Assembly (NCBI RefSeq): GCF_000383675.1
Contig: NZ_KB911831.1
Span: forward strand, 1 to 62,449
Source of the DNA: Terracoccus sp. 273MFTsu3.1
GTDB lineage: Bacteria; Actinomycetota; Actinomycetes; Actinomycetales; Dermatophilaceae
DNA length: 62,449 nucleotides
Direction: 5' to 3'
Shown here: piece by piece, positions 39,372 to 47,524 of the stretch
How positions within the stretch are numbered: position 1 is the first letter of the stretch
How the letters are laid out: each line of letters starts with the position of its first letter
The notes under the pieces: generated by a model
What the model saw: the letters and a program-made list of their open reading frames with translations, nothing else
The model's database searches: none
What the model was told of the DNA's origin: nothing
Made by a program: the position numbers and the translations under genes

Positions 39372-40169
39372 GTGATCGGGACCGCGGCCGACCCCGGCTG
39401 GCACGGCGGCGTCACGAGCGAGCGTGCCGAGTGCGTGCTGTGCCCCAACCCGTCGCCGATGACCCTCGACGGCACGAACACCTGGCTGCTCGCCGAGCCC
39501 GGGTCCGACGAGGTCGTCGTCGTCGACCCGGGCCCGCTCGACGAGGGCCATCTCCAGCACGTGCTGACGCAGGTGGCCGACTCCGGGCGCCGGGTCGCGC
39601 TGACCCTGCTCACCCACGGCCACGACGACCACGCCGAGAGCGCGGACCGCTTCCACGAGCTGACCGGTGCGCCGGTGCGCGCCTTCGGGCGTGGGCACGA
39701 CGACCTCTGGGCCGGCGAGACCATCACGGTCGGTGGGCTCGAGATCCTCGCCGTCGAGACGCCCGGCCACACGAGCGACTCCTTCTCGTTCGTCCTGCCC
39801 GCCGACAACACGCTGCTCACCGGTGACACGATCCTCGGGCGCGGGACGACCGTCGTCGCCTGGCCCGACGGCAGCCTCGAGTCCTACCTCGCCTCGCTCG
39901 ACCGCATCGAGGGCCTGACCCGGGCCGGTGACGTGACGAGCCTGCTGCCGGGCCACGGGCCGTTCGTCGCCGATGCGGCCGCCACCGTGACCTTCTACCT
40001 CAGGCACCGCGCCGAACGGCTGGACCAGGTGCGCGACGCGGTCGCCCGGGGTGCGCAGACGGCATACGCCGTCGTCGAGGTCGTCTACGCCGACGTGCCG
40101 CGGAGCGTCTGGCCGGCGGCCGAGCTGTCCGTGCAGGCGCAGCTCGAGTACCTCCGCACCCACCCGTGA
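39372..40169 (+). CDS. MBL-fold metallo-hydrolase (Rv3677c-like, LACTB2 type)
   Basis: A 265-residue metallo-beta-lactamase-fold hydrolase. The zinc motif THGHDDHAES (His82, His84, Asp86, His87), TPGHTSDS, TGDTILGRG and LPGHG follow in order. The C-terminal winged-helix (RLDQVRDAVARGAQTAYAVVEVVYADVP) is typical of the LACTB2/ribonuclease-like subgroup. M. tuberculosis Rv3677c is at the equivalent place. GTG start chosen because it is the first in-frame start after the Nudix stop and precedes the conserved GTNTWLL strand. Substrate may be RNA or a hydroxyacyl thioester. Confidence 0.88.
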   Translation: MIGTAADPGWHGGVTSERAECVLCPNPSPMTLDGTNTWLLAEPGSDEVVVVDPGPLDEGHLQHVLTQVADSGRRVALTLLTHGHDDHAESADRFHELTGAPVRAFGRGHDDLWAGETITVGGLEILAVETPGHTSDSFSFVLPADNTLLTGDTILGRGTTVVAWPDGSLESYLASLDRIEGLTRAGDVTSLLPGHGPFVADAAATVTFYLRHRAERLDQVRDAVARGAQTAYAVVEVVYADVPRSVWPAAELSVQAQLEYLRTHP

Positions 40170-40843
40170 CGGAGTGGGAGACTCCCACCGTGCACGGCAT
40201 CGACGAGCTCGCCGCTGCTGCGGTCGGCCTCGTCGGTGACCGCAGGCGGGTCGTGCTCGGCATCGCCGGGGCGCCGGGGGCGGGCAAGTCGACCCTCGCG
40301 GAGGCGCTGCTCGAGGCCGTGGCGGCCCGCGCAGGTGCGGACTGGGTCGCCCACGTGCCGATGGACGGCTTCCACCTCGCGGACGCCCAGCTCGACCGGC
40401 TCGGCTCGCGGTCGCGCAAGGGCGCGCCGGACACCTTCGACGCCGACGGGTATGCCGCCCTGTTGCGTCGTCTCGTCGAGCAGCCCGACTCGTGGGTCTA
40501 TGCGCCCGGCTTCGAGCGGACCCTCGAGCAGCCGATCGCGGCGGCGGTGGTCGTGCCACCGACCGCCCGTCTCGTCGTGACCGAGGGCAACTACCTGTTG
40601 TTGCCCGAGGAGCGGTGGGCGCGGGCCAGGGCCCAGCTCGCCGAGGTCTGGTTCGTGTCGGGTGACGACGACCTGCGACGGTCACGGCTCGTCGAGCGAC
40701 ACGTCCGCTTCGGCAAGGCCCCGGCCGAGGCCGAGGCCTGGGTGGCACGCAACGACGACGTCAACGCGGCGCTCGTCCTGGCCACCGGTGGCGCCGACCG
40801 CGTCGTGCTCAACGGTCCGGACGGCTGGTCCCTCAGCGGGTGA
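40166..40843 (+). CDS. P-loop nucleoside/nucleotide (uridine-kinase-like) kinase
   Basis: A 225-residue kinase with Walker A GAPGAGKST (35-43), MDGFHLADAQLDRLG (the catalytic Asp-Gly-Phe-His block), YAPGFERTLEQPIAA, VVTEGNYLLL and the lid Arg region RRSRLVERHVRFGK. This is the YfhH/FrcK-like group related to uridine and pantothenate kinases; the substrate (sugar, nucleoside or pantothenate analogue) is unclear. The GTG overlaps the MBL-fold gene's stop by 4 bp (GTGA), so it is the last gene of the DUF4177-RidA-Nudix-MBL operon. Not in the M. tuberculosis block as I remember it. Confidence 0.82.
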   Translation: MTEWETPTVHGIDELAAAAVGLVGDRRRVVLGIAGAPGAGKSTLAEALLEAVAARAGADWVAHVPMDGFHLADAQLDRLGSRSRKGAPDTFDADGYAALLRRLVEQPDSWVYAPGFERTLEQPIAAAVVVPPTARLVVTEGNYLLLPEERWARARAQLAEVWFVSGDDDLRRSRLVERHVRFGKAPAEAEAWVARNDDVNAALVLATGGADRVVLNGPDGWSLSG

Positions 40844-40929
40844 GGCGCTCGGCGAGGGGCTCCGCCGGGGCGTGCCCCACCGGGTGGCGTGAACCGAGCG
40901 CGCTTGCCGCCCAACCGCTTTCGCGAGTG

Positions 40930-41607
40930 TCAGCGAGCGCGGCGCTTGAGCCGCTCGACGTCCTGCAGGAGCACGGCACGTGCCTCGAGACGCAGCCAGC
41001 CGCGCGTCGCGAAGTCCGCGAGGGCCTTGTTGACCGTCTCGCGGGAGGCGCCGACGAGCTGGGCGAGCTCCTCCTGGGTGAGGTCGTGGGAGACCATGAT
41101 GCCGCCCTCGACGGGGCGGCCGAAGCGCTCGGACAGGTCGAGCAGCGCCTTGGCGACGCGACCGGGGACGTCGGTGAAGACGAGGTCGGCGAGGTGGGCG
41201 TTGGTGCGGCGCAGGCGCTGGGCGAGCGCCGCGAGCAGCGCCTTGGACACCTCGGGGCGTCCGGTGAGGATCGCCGTGAGCGAGTCGTTGCCGAGGCCGA
41301 GGAGCTGCGTCTCGGCGACGGCCGTGGCCGTCATGGTGCGCGGGCCCGGGTCGAAGAGGCTGAGCTCGCCGAACATCTCGCCCGGGCCGAGGATGGCGAC
41401 GAGGTTCTCGCGGCCGTCGGGGCTCGTGCGGCCGAGCTTGATCTTGCCCTCGGCGATGACGTAGAGGGTGTCGCCCCGGTCTCCCTCGTGGAAGAGCACG
41501 TCGCCGCGCTCCATGTGCGACCGGCTCATCTCCGACTGCAGCGCGGAGGCCGCCTCGTCGTCCAGAGCCTTGAACAGGGGCGCACGCCTCACCACGTCGA
41601 GATCCAC
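40930..41607 (-). CDS. crp: Crp/Fnr-family cAMP-receptor-like regulator
   Basis: A 225-residue global regulator, orthologous by context and length to M. tuberculosis Rv3676 (224 residues). The cyclic-nucleotide domain has the phosphate-binding cassette FGELSLFDPGPRTMTAT (79-95, Arg90 for the cyclic phosphate). The dimer helix spans about 108-140 and the helix-turn-helix TQEELAQLVGASRETVNKAL is at 177-196. The start is a GTG giving MDLDVVRRAPLF, the conserved opening. It is transcribed toward the kinase gene (convergent). Confidence 0.93.
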   Translation of the reverse strand: MDLDVVRRAPLFKALDDEAASALQSEMSRSHMERGDVLFHEGDRGDTLYVIAEGKIKLGRTSPDGRENLVAILGPGEMFGELSLFDPGPRTMTATAVAETQLLGLGNDSLTAILTGRPEVSKALLAALAQRLRRTNAHLADLVFTDVPGRVAKALLDLSERFGRPVEGGIMVSHDLTQEELAQLVGASRETVNKALADFATRGWLRLEARAVLLQDVERLKRRAR

Positions 41608-41672
41608 GGGGTCAGTGTGCCACGTCGCCTCCGCCCGTGCCCTGTCACTGCAGGGGTTTCGGGCCACGGGTC

Positions 41673-42356
41673 TCAGTCGTCGATGCGGTAGTCGATCGGC
41701 TTGCAGACACCGTTGTTGGACTTCTCGGCCGAGCAGGCGGTCAGGCCGACGACGAGATCGGCCTCGGCGCGCAGGACGAGACGGTCACCGGCCTTCGACG
41801 TCGGCGGGTCGATGTGCAGCTCGCCGTCGCGCTCGTTCCACACGTTCATGAAGATGTTGAGGGTCGTCGAGATGCGGTCGGGGTCGACGCCGAAGGCCGC
41901 CATGTTCGTCGCGAGGTTCTCGAAGCAGCTCGGGTGGTACGCGCCGTCGAACTCGGGGTAGAGCAGGTCGAACGTCTGCTGCGAGCAGGGCGTCAGCAGG
42001 ATGTCGTGGTGCCCGCAGGTGTCCTCGACGACGGTCGCCATCGGCCTGCTCCGGTTGCTGTAGAGCACGCTGCCGGTCGTCACGGCGGTCGAGTTGGCGT
42101 AGTCGATGGTGCGGCCGGAGCTGAACCACTCGTCGCGGTCGTCGTCCATGACGGCGAAGAAGTCGCTGACCTGCTCGCCGGTCGGGTCGACGACGGTGAG
42201 GCGCTGCCCTGCGCGGAGGAGGAAGGCGGTGCCGGTCTGGGGAGCGAGCCGGGTCAGGTCCATGCCGTCACGGTAGCCGCCGGCCGGTTGCAGCACGGGG
42301 CCACCGGGGCCGAAGAGGCGGTCGGTCATGAGTCGTGCGTCCTGCGAGATCGTCAT
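41673..42356 (-). CDS. Urea-carboxylase-associated (DUF1989) family protein
   Basis: A 227-residue DUF1989 protein. Recognisable blocks are GTAFLLRAGQRLTVVDPTGEQVSDFFAV, SNRSRPMATVVEDTCGHHDILLTPCSQQ, the FENLATNMAAFGVDP segment and STTLNIFMNVWNERDGEL. Family members CgdA/CgdB form carboxyguanidine deiminase in guanidine breakdown, where two DUF1989 subunits are used; only one is present here and there is no urea carboxylase or allophanate hydrolase. It is 57 bp downstream of the GntA-family gene on the same strand, so the two form an operon. Exact substrate unknown. Confidence 0.85.
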   Translation of the reverse strand: MTISQDARLMTDRLFGPGGPVLQPAGGYRDGMDLTRLAPQTGTAFLLRAGQRLTVVDPTGEQVSDFFAVMDDDRDEWFSSGRTIDYANSTAVTTGSVLYSNRSRPMATVVEDTCGHHDILLTPCSQQTFDLLYPEFDGAYHPSCFENLATNMAAFGVDPDRISTTLNIFMNVWNERDGELHIDPPTSKAGDRLVLRAEADLVVGLTACSAEKSNNGVCKPIDYRIDD

Positions 42357-42413
42357 CCTTGCTCCCCTGGTCGTCGGTCGTCGGTCGCGTGTCGGGTCGG
42401 GTCGTGCGCGCGT

Positions 42414-43190
42414 CTAGTCGGCGTCGTGGACGTCGAGGGGTGGCTCCCACCCCGCGGCGTGCCGGCGCCCGGAGTACTGCATGGCCTCGCTGCTGTCGCC
42501 GTGGTCGGCGACCATCGGGTTGACGAAGCCCTGGAGGTCCTCGTCGCGCCGGCGGATCGTCGTGCGCATGCCCTCGAAGCGTCCCTCGGCCCGCAGCTCC
42601 TCGAACTGGGCGTGGGGGTTGAAGACGAGCGTGGGCAGCGGTGCGCGGCGGGCCACCCGGGAGGCGGCCGGGTGCAGCCCGACGATGAAGTACGCCGTGC
42701 CACCGGCGGAGAAGGCGAAGTGCGGGTCGTTGGGGTCCGAGCCCACCCCGTCGGCCCACGACTGGTCGTCGGCGTCGTGGAGCCGCTGGAGCAGGCCGAA
42801 GAGGGCCGACTCGAAGTCGGACTCGTCGGTGGGCAGGGGTCCGCGGAAGGTCGCGATGAAGGAGTGGAAGCCGCTCTCGCCCTCGATGGCCCGGGCGAAG
42901 GTCTCGAGCCGCTCCAGCAGCAGCCCGGGGACGTCGGGGTCGGCCATGTCGTCGAGGACAGCGTGGGCGACGCTGCCGCGGCGGAAGACGGACTTGGCCC
43001 CGAGGCAGGGGAACTCGGCATGGGTGACCATGAGCTCGAGGGCCCGGACGACGTCGGCGTCGGACGCGTGGGCGAGGTCCATCCCGGCCAGCAGGTCGAG
43101 GGTCGTCTCGAGCCCGTGGTGCTCCTCGGGGACCTCCGTCCCGGAGGCTCCGGTTGGTGTCGGTGCTGCGGTGCGCGTATCCGTTGACAT
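42414..43190 (-). CDS. YqcI/YcgG (GntA) family haem-dependent N-oxygenase-like protein
   Basis: A 258-residue protein with the YqcI/YcgG signatures [60 protein letters not shown] and [19 protein letters not shown]. GntA, a studied member, is a haem-dependent N-hydroxylase acting on a guanidino group in guanitoxin synthesis. The start at 43190 has GGAGGAG 6 bp upstream; the frame continues upstream to 43247, but those codons lack a good signal. First gene of an operon with the DUF1989 gene; both families touch guanidino compounds. Confidence 0.82.
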   Translation of the reverse strand: MSTDTRTAAPTPTGASGTEVPEEHHGLETTLDLLAGMDLAHASDADVVRALELMVTHAEFPCLGAKSVFRRGSVAHAVLDDMADPDVPGLLLERLETFARAIEGESGFHSFIATFRGPLPTDESDFESALFGLLQRLHDADDQSWADGVGSDPNDPHFAFSAGGTAYFIVGLHPAASRVARRAPLPTLVFNPHAQFEELRAEGRFEGMRTTIRRRDEDLQGFVNPMVADHGDSSEAMQYSGRRHAAGWEPPLDVHDAD

Positions 43191-43359
43191 GTCGGACTCC
43201 TCCCGTGCAGGCAGGACGTACCCACCTCGGGTTCGCTTTGTGCGCAACGTTGGACGGGCCCGGGACGCAGTCGCACCAAACCCTGGACGACCTCGACCCG
43301 TCCGACCGCCCCACGGAGGCGGACAGCGGGTGACAGCGCGGCGGCATACAGTGTCGTCC

Positions 43360-44085
43360 GTGTCCCCCCGAGCCCTCGTGATCGACGACGAGACCCCTGT
43401 GGCGCGGACCCGGCGCGCCCGGAAGATGTACCGCTCCCTCCATGAGCGCTACCCGTACGCCCACTGCGAGCTCGACTTCAGCACGCCGCTCGAGCTGCTC
43501 GTCGCGACGATCCTGTCGGCGCAGACGACCGACGTGGGGGTCAACAAGGTGACGCCGGTCGTCTTTGCGAAGTACCCGACGGCTGCCGACTACGCGAACG
43601 CCGACCGCACCGAGCTCGAGACGATCATCCAGCCGACCGGCTTCTACCGCGCCAAGACCGACTCGCTCATCAAGCTCGGGATCGCCCTGGTCGAGCGTTT
43701 CGACGGCGAGGTGCCGCCGCGCCTCAAGGACCTCGTGACCCTCCCGGGCGTGGGCCGGAAGACGGCCAACGTCGTGCTCGGCAACGCCTTCGGCATCCCC
43801 GGCATCACCGTCGACACCCACTTCGGCCGCCTCGCGCGCCGCTTCGGCTGGACCGAGGAGGAGGACCCGGTCAAGGTCGAGCACGAGGTCGGCGCGCTCT
43901 TCATGCGCAAGGACTGGACGATGCTCAGCCACGTCGTCATCTTCCACGGCCGCCGCACGTGCCACGCGAAGAAGCCTGCCTGCGGGGCGTGCCCGGTCGC
44001 GCGGTGGTGCCCCAGCTACGGCGCCGGCGAGACCGACCCCGACAAGGCGGCGAAGCTCCTGAAGTACGAGCTGGCTCCGAAGTGA
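43360..44085 (+). CDS. nth: Endonuclease III (DNA glycosylase/AP lyase)
   Basis: Nth removes oxidised pyrimidines and cleaves the AP site. The 241-residue protein has the helix-hairpin-helix [13 protein letters not shown] with catalytic Lys134, the catalytic Asp152 in ITVDTHFGR, and the [4Fe-4S] loop C-x6-C-x2-C-x5-C (Cys 201, 208, 211, 217). The GTG at 43360 is preferred; in-frame GTGs at 43351 and 43378 are alternatives. It overlaps the CoA-type Nudix gene by GTGA. Between crp and nth, mycobacteria have a small membrane protein; here the DUF1989/GntA pair is found instead. Confidence 0.95.
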   Translation: MSPRALVIDDETPVARTRRARKMYRSLHERYPYAHCELDFSTPLELLVATILSAQTTDVGVNKVTPVVFAKYPTAADYANADRTELETIIQPTGFYRAKTDSLIKLGIALVERFDGEVPPRLKDLVTLPGVGRKTANVVLGNAFGIPGITVDTHFGRLARRFGWTEEEDPVKVEHEVGALFMRKDWTMLSHVVIFHGRRTCHAKKPACGACPVARWCPSYGAGETDPDKAAKLLKYELAPK

Positions 44086-44825
44086 CCCGCACGCGCAGCC
44101 GGATCGCGTATGCCGGCAGGTCGGGTTCCATCGACCCCTCCCCGACGCTCGGGGCGGGGACCGTGCCGCGCCCGGCGTGGATGGACGAGCTCGCGGTGCG
44201 GCTCGAGGAGGTCGCGCCCGAGTGGTTCTCGCGCTTCCTGCCGCCGGAGGAGGGTGGCCGCGAGTCGGCGGTCCTCATCCTCTTCGGGCCGCCGCCCGCC
44301 GGCGCCGACGACGACGGGGAGCACGTCGTGCTCATCGAGCGCTCGCACACCATGCGCACCCAGCCCGCCCAGATCGCCTTCCCGGGCGGCTCCCGCGACC
44401 CCGGGGACGACGACCTCGTCTCGACCGCGCTGCGCGAGGCCGAGGAGGAGACCGGCGTCGACCCGGCGGGTGTCGACGTCGTCGCCCAGCTGCCCTCGCT
44501 CTTCCTCGCCCCGGCCCAGTTCGTCGTCACTCCGGTGCTCGGCTGGTGGGCGCAGCCCTCGCCGATCGGGGTCCGTGACCCGGCCGAGGTGCACGACGTG
44601 CTCTCGGTGCCGGTCTCGCACCTGATCGACCCGGCCACCCGCTTCTCGGTGACCCATCCCTCGGGGTACGTCGGACCGGGCTTCGACCTCGACCACCTGC
44701 TCCTGTGGGGCTTCACGGCCGGGCTCATCAGCAGCGTCCTCGAGCTCGGCGGACTGTCCGTTCCGTGGGACCCTGAGATCAGGCGTGAGCTTCCCGAGCG
44801 CTACCTCGGAGGGAGGCGCTCATGA
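44082..44825 (+). CDS. CoA-pyrophosphatase-type Nudix hydrolase (Rv3672c-like)
   Basis: A 247-residue Nudix enzyme. The CoA-specific UPF0035 signature [20 protein letters not shown] runs straight into the Nudix box GGSRDPGDD and [11 protein letters not shown], as in NudL/PCD1 enzymes that split CoA to 4'-phosphopantetheine and 3',5'-[12 protein letters not shown] and the [22 protein letters not shown] end are typical. The start GTG overlaps the nth stop; a GTG at 44163 ([10 protein letters not shown]) is a shorter choice. Its stop overlaps the marP start (ATGA). The TlpA-like thioredoxin gene usually between nth and this gene in mycobacteria is absent. Confidence 0.88.
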   Translation: MTRTRSRIAYAGRSGSIDPSPTLGAGTVPRPAWMDELAVRLEEVAPEWFSRFLPPEEGGRESAVLILFGPPPAGADDDGEHVVLIERSHTMRTQPAQIAFPGGSRDPGDDDLVSTALREAEEETGVDPAGVDVVAQLPSLFLAPAQFVVTPVLGWWAQPSPIGVRDPAEVHDVLSVPVSHLIDPATRFSVTHPSGYVGPGFDLDHLLLWGFTAGLISSVLELGGLSVPWDPEIRRELPERYLGGRRS

Positions 44826-46024
44826 CCGGCAGCGTCGTGCTCGACATCGCCCTGGTCCTGCTCCTGCTGGCCTACGCCTACTCCGGCTACCGGCAGGGGC
44901 TGATCCAGAGCGTCTTCTCGCTCGTCGGCTTCTTCGCGTTCGCGATGTTCGCGGTGTGGCAGCTGCCCGAGATGCTGGCGCGGTGGCAGGCGGTCGCCGA
45001 CGACGACCGCACCCGGGTGCTCGTGCTCATCCTCGGCGTCGTCGCGTTCGGGTGGCTCGGCCAGTACCTCGGCAGCCTCCTCGGCGCGCGGATCCGGCGT
45101 CGTGTCGGCCAGACCTCGCTGCGGCAGATCGACTCGGTGCTCGGCGGCATCGTCGTCATGCTCGCCGCGAGCCTCATCATCTGGTTCATCGGCGGCGCGC
45201 TGCGCACGGCCGGCAACCCGGCGCTGTCCAAGGCGATGGCCGAGTCGAAGGTGCTGCAGGTCGTCAACTCGGTCGTCCCCGAGCAGACGGGGCAGGTCTT
45301 CGCGAGCTTCCGCGGCTTCCTGTCGAGCCAGGGCTTCCCGCAGGTGTTCGGCGATCTCGCGCCCGAGCCGATCACCCCGGTGCAGGACCCCGACCCCGCC
45401 GTCGCGCGGTCGGCGGCGATCCGCGCGGCCGGTCGGTCGGTCGTCAAGGTGACGACCCAGTCCCAGTCGTGCCAGCGCGGCCAGGAGGGCACCGGCTGGG
45501 TGCTCTCGCCGGGCCGCATCGTCACCAACGCCCACGTCGTCGCCGGCGCCGACGAGGTGCGGGTCGAGGGCGGCGACCAGACGCTCCGGGCACGGGTCAT
45601 CGTCTTCGACTCGCGTCGGGACCTCGCCGTGCTCAGCGTGCCGGGCCTGGCGCTGCCGGCTCTGCCGCTCGGCGGCGAGCTGAAGCGCGGCGACTCGGCC
45701 GCGGTGCCGGGCTTTCCGCTCGACGGCCCCTACCGGGTCGTGTCCGCCCGCGTCCGGGCCCAGCTCGAGGCCCGCGGACTCGACATCTACGGCGGTGAGC
45801 GCGTCATCCGCGAGATCTACTCGCTCGCCGCGACGGTGCAGCCGGGCAACTCCGGCGGGCCCCTGCTCGACCCCGAGGGCCGAGTCGTCGGTGTCATCTT
45901 CGCCAAGTCGCTCGAGGACGACTCGACCGGCTACGCGTTGACGCTCGCCGAGGCCAAGCCGGTGCTCGACGAGGCCATGTCGGCGGGGGCCGAGGTCGAC
46001 ACCGGAGCCTGCGTCGCCGGCTGA
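44822..46024 (+). CDS. marP: Membrane-anchored periplasmic serine protease MarP
   Basis: A CvpA-like four-helix membrane domain (about 1-130) joined to a chymotrypsin-like protease. The triad is His238 (TNAHVV), Asp267 (DSRRDLAVL) and Ser344 (PGNSGGPL), matching His235/Asp264/Ser343 of M. tuberculosis MarP. Cys217 and Cys397 match the activating disulfide pair Cys214/Cys395. The 400-residue length is standard (397). MarP is needed for acid and oxidative stress survival and cleaves RipA in mycobacteria. It is the last gene of the nth-Nudix-marP operon; a G-rich quadruplex-forming tract follows the stop. Confidence 0.95.
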   Translation: MTGSVVLDIALVLLLLAYAYSGYRQGLIQSVFSLVGFFAFAMFAVWQLPEMLARWQAVADDDRTRVLVLILGVVAFGWLGQYLGSLLGARIRRRVGQTSLRQIDSVLGGIVVMLAASLIIWFIGGALRTAGNPALSKAMAESKVLQVVNSVVPEQTGQVFASFRGFLSSQGFPQVFGDLAPEPITPVQDPDPAVARSAAIRAAGRSVVKVTTQSQSCQRGQEGTGWVLSPGRIVTNAHVVAGADEVRVEGGDQTLRARVIVFDSRRDLAVLSVPGLALPALPLGGELKRGDSAAVPGFPLDGPYRVVSARVRAQLEARGLDIYGGERVIREIYSLAATVQPGNSGGPLLDPEGRVVGVIFAKSLEDDSTGYALTLAEAKPVLDEAMSAGAEVDTGACVAG

Positions 46025-46027
46025 TCC

Positions 46028-46073
46028 GGGCTGGGCTGGGTGGGGGCCGGCTGGGCTGGGCGGGGCCGGTCCG
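46028..46073 (+). other. Potential G-quadruplex tract immediately after marP
   Basis: GGGCTGGGCTGGGTGGGGG (46028-46046) has four G-runs with loops of 2, 2 and 1 nt on the coding strand, so it could also form in mRNA. A second partial tract, GGCTGGGCTGGGCGGGG, follows at 46049-46065. It begins 4 nt after the marP stop, with no ordinary hairpin terminator nearby. Confidence 0.6.
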
Positions 46074-46214
46074 GGTCCGGGCCATGGCGACACAGGATGT
46101 CGCTCGGGCGCTGGTCACGCGTGCGGGCGCCCGGCTGCCGGGTGACGGTTCATGTGTCCGAAGGGCCCACCGCGTCGGCCCCGGCTGGTCGCCCGTGTGG
46201 GGGAGGATCGGGGG

Positions 46215-46994
46215 ATGCGCATCGACAGTCCCGGCCTGACCACCGACCTCGACCTGCTCCGGCTCCAGGGATCGACCGTCACCGACCTCGGTGACCACCT
46301 CGTCGTGCGCACCGAGGCGAACCCGACCTTCTGGTGGGGCAACTTCCTGCTCGTGCCGTCCGCGGCCCGTTCGGACGAGGTCGAGCGCTGGACCGCACGT
46401 TTCGAGGCAGAGCTCCCGGACGCCCACCACCGAGCGATCGCCTTCACGCACGACGGCGGAGACACCGATGCCTGGGCCGCCCAGGGCTGGGACGTCGAGG
46501 TCGACGTCGACCTCGCCACGACGTCCGTGCCGGCCCCCGCAGACGCACCGGACGGCCTCCAGCTGCGGCCGCTGGAGTCCGACGACGACTGGGAGCAGTC
46601 GGCCCGGGTCGGCGGGAGCGACACCCCCGAGGACCGGCGCGACGGGCGTCTCGTCTTCGAGCGGCGGCGGGCGGCGGCGCAGCGCGGGCTCGTTGAGTCG
46701 GGACGGGCGCGGTGGTTCGGGGCGTTCGACGGCGACCGGCTCGTGGCCAACCTCGGCATCGTGAGGCTCGGTGGCCTCGCCCGCTACCAGGACGTCGTGA
46801 CGCTCGAGAGCCATCGGCGGCGCGGCATCGCCGGTGCGCTCGTGCGTGCCGCGGGGGAGTGGGCGCTCGAGGATCCCGCCGTCGGGCGGCTCGTCATCGT
46901 CGCCGAGGACGGCGGGCCGGCGATCGGGCTCTACCAGCGCGCCGGCTTCGTCGAGGTCGCCCGCCACGTCGGCGTCTCCCGAGCCCCCGCCTGA
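46215..46994 (+). CDS. GNAT-family N-acetyltransferase
   Basis: A 259-residue protein. The C-terminal half is a GNAT domain with acetyl-CoA loop VVTLESHRRRGIAGALV (about 196-212) and the late GLYQRAGFVEVARHV. The N-terminal half (EANPTFWWGNFLLVPSAARS, AIAFTHDGGD) is a second, degenerate GNAT-like region, as in several actinobacterial tandem GNATs. The ATG follows GGGAGGATCGGGG. Substrate unknown. It ends near a terminator shared with the convergent USP-tct operon. Confidence 0.8.
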   Translation: MRIDSPGLTTDLDLLRLQGSTVTDLGDHLVVRTEANPTFWWGNFLLVPSAARSDEVERWTARFEAELPDAHHRAIAFTHDGGDTDAWAAQGWDVEVDVDLATTSVPAPADAPDGLQLRPLESDDDWEQSARVGGSDTPEDRRDGRLVFERRRAAAQRGLVESGRARWFGAFDGDRLVANLGIVRLGGLARYQDVVTLESHRRRGIAGALVRAAGEWALEDPAVGRLVIVAEDGGPAIGLYQRAGFVEVARHVGVSRAPA

Positions 46995-47067
46995 CGCGTG
47001 CCGGGTTCGAAAAGATGACGGCAGCCTGGTGACGTCGGGCGTTCCATCGAACCCTCGGGAACGCGAG

Positions 47068-47110
47068 TCGAGGTGATACCGGCAGCACGTGGCCACCGGT
47101 ATCACCTCGA
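47068..47110. terminator. Perfect 15-bp bidirectional hairpin
   Basis: TCGAGGTGATACCGG (47068-47082) and CCGGTATCACCTCGA (47096-47110) pair perfectly with a 13-nt loop, between the convergent GNAT and USP genes. A GTATGCCG octamer follows 7 bp later at 47118. Confidence 0.85.
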
Positions 47111-47131
47111 ACAGGGCGTATGCCGGACCGC

Positions 47132-47524
47132 TCAGTCCGCCTTGACGGCGAGCACCGGGCACGTGGCGTCGAGCAGCAGGCGCTGCGCGGTCGAGCCGAG
47201 GAGCAGCTTGCCGACCGCGCTGCGGTGCCGGATGCCGATGACGAGCATCCGCGGCTGCTCCCGGTCGACGACCTCGAGCAGCTGGTCGGCCGGGTCGGTG
47301 CCGTGCTCGATGCGCCGCACCTCGTGCGTCACCCCGGACTCGGCGAGGTCGGCGTCGAGCCGGTCGAGGTCCGAGCCGTCGGCGCGGTGGGAGTCGACGA
47401 GCTTGTCGTCGCGCGACATGTTGATGACGAGGACCGACTCGTCGTGCGCCTTCGCCTCGGCGATCGCGGCCGCGAGGGCCGCCTCGCCCTGTGACGTCGG
47501 GATGTAGCCGACGAGGATCGTCAT
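47132..47524 (-). CDS. Universal stress protein (UspA family)
   Basis: A 130-residue single Usp domain. [20 protein letters not shown] at the start and the ATP-binding pattern [20 protein letters not shown] at the end (G-x2-RHRS-x2-GKLLLGS) indicate a nucleotide-binding member. Its ATG overlaps the tctA stop by 4 bp (ATGA), so it is the fourth and last gene of the tctCBA transport operon. USP genes coupled to transporters may gate uptake, but no direct evidence exists here. Confidence 0.9.
   Translation of the reverse strand: MTILVGYIPTSQGEAALAAAIAEAKAHDESVLVINMSRDDKLVDSHRADGSDLDRLDADLAESGVTHEVRRIEHGTDPADQLLEVVDREQPRMLVIGIRHRSAVGKLLLGSTAQRLLLDATCPVLAVKAD

Noticed and set aside
43191-43359. 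Possible guanidine riboswitch in the leader of the GntA-like/DUF1989 operon
   Set aside because: A weak hairpin with a TACGT loop (GGTGGG/CCTGCC, two G-U pairs) and an ACGG near the Shine-Dalgarno hint at the guanidine-II pattern. But the loops are not both ACGR, the second stem does not pair, and the conserved guanidine-I segments are absent.
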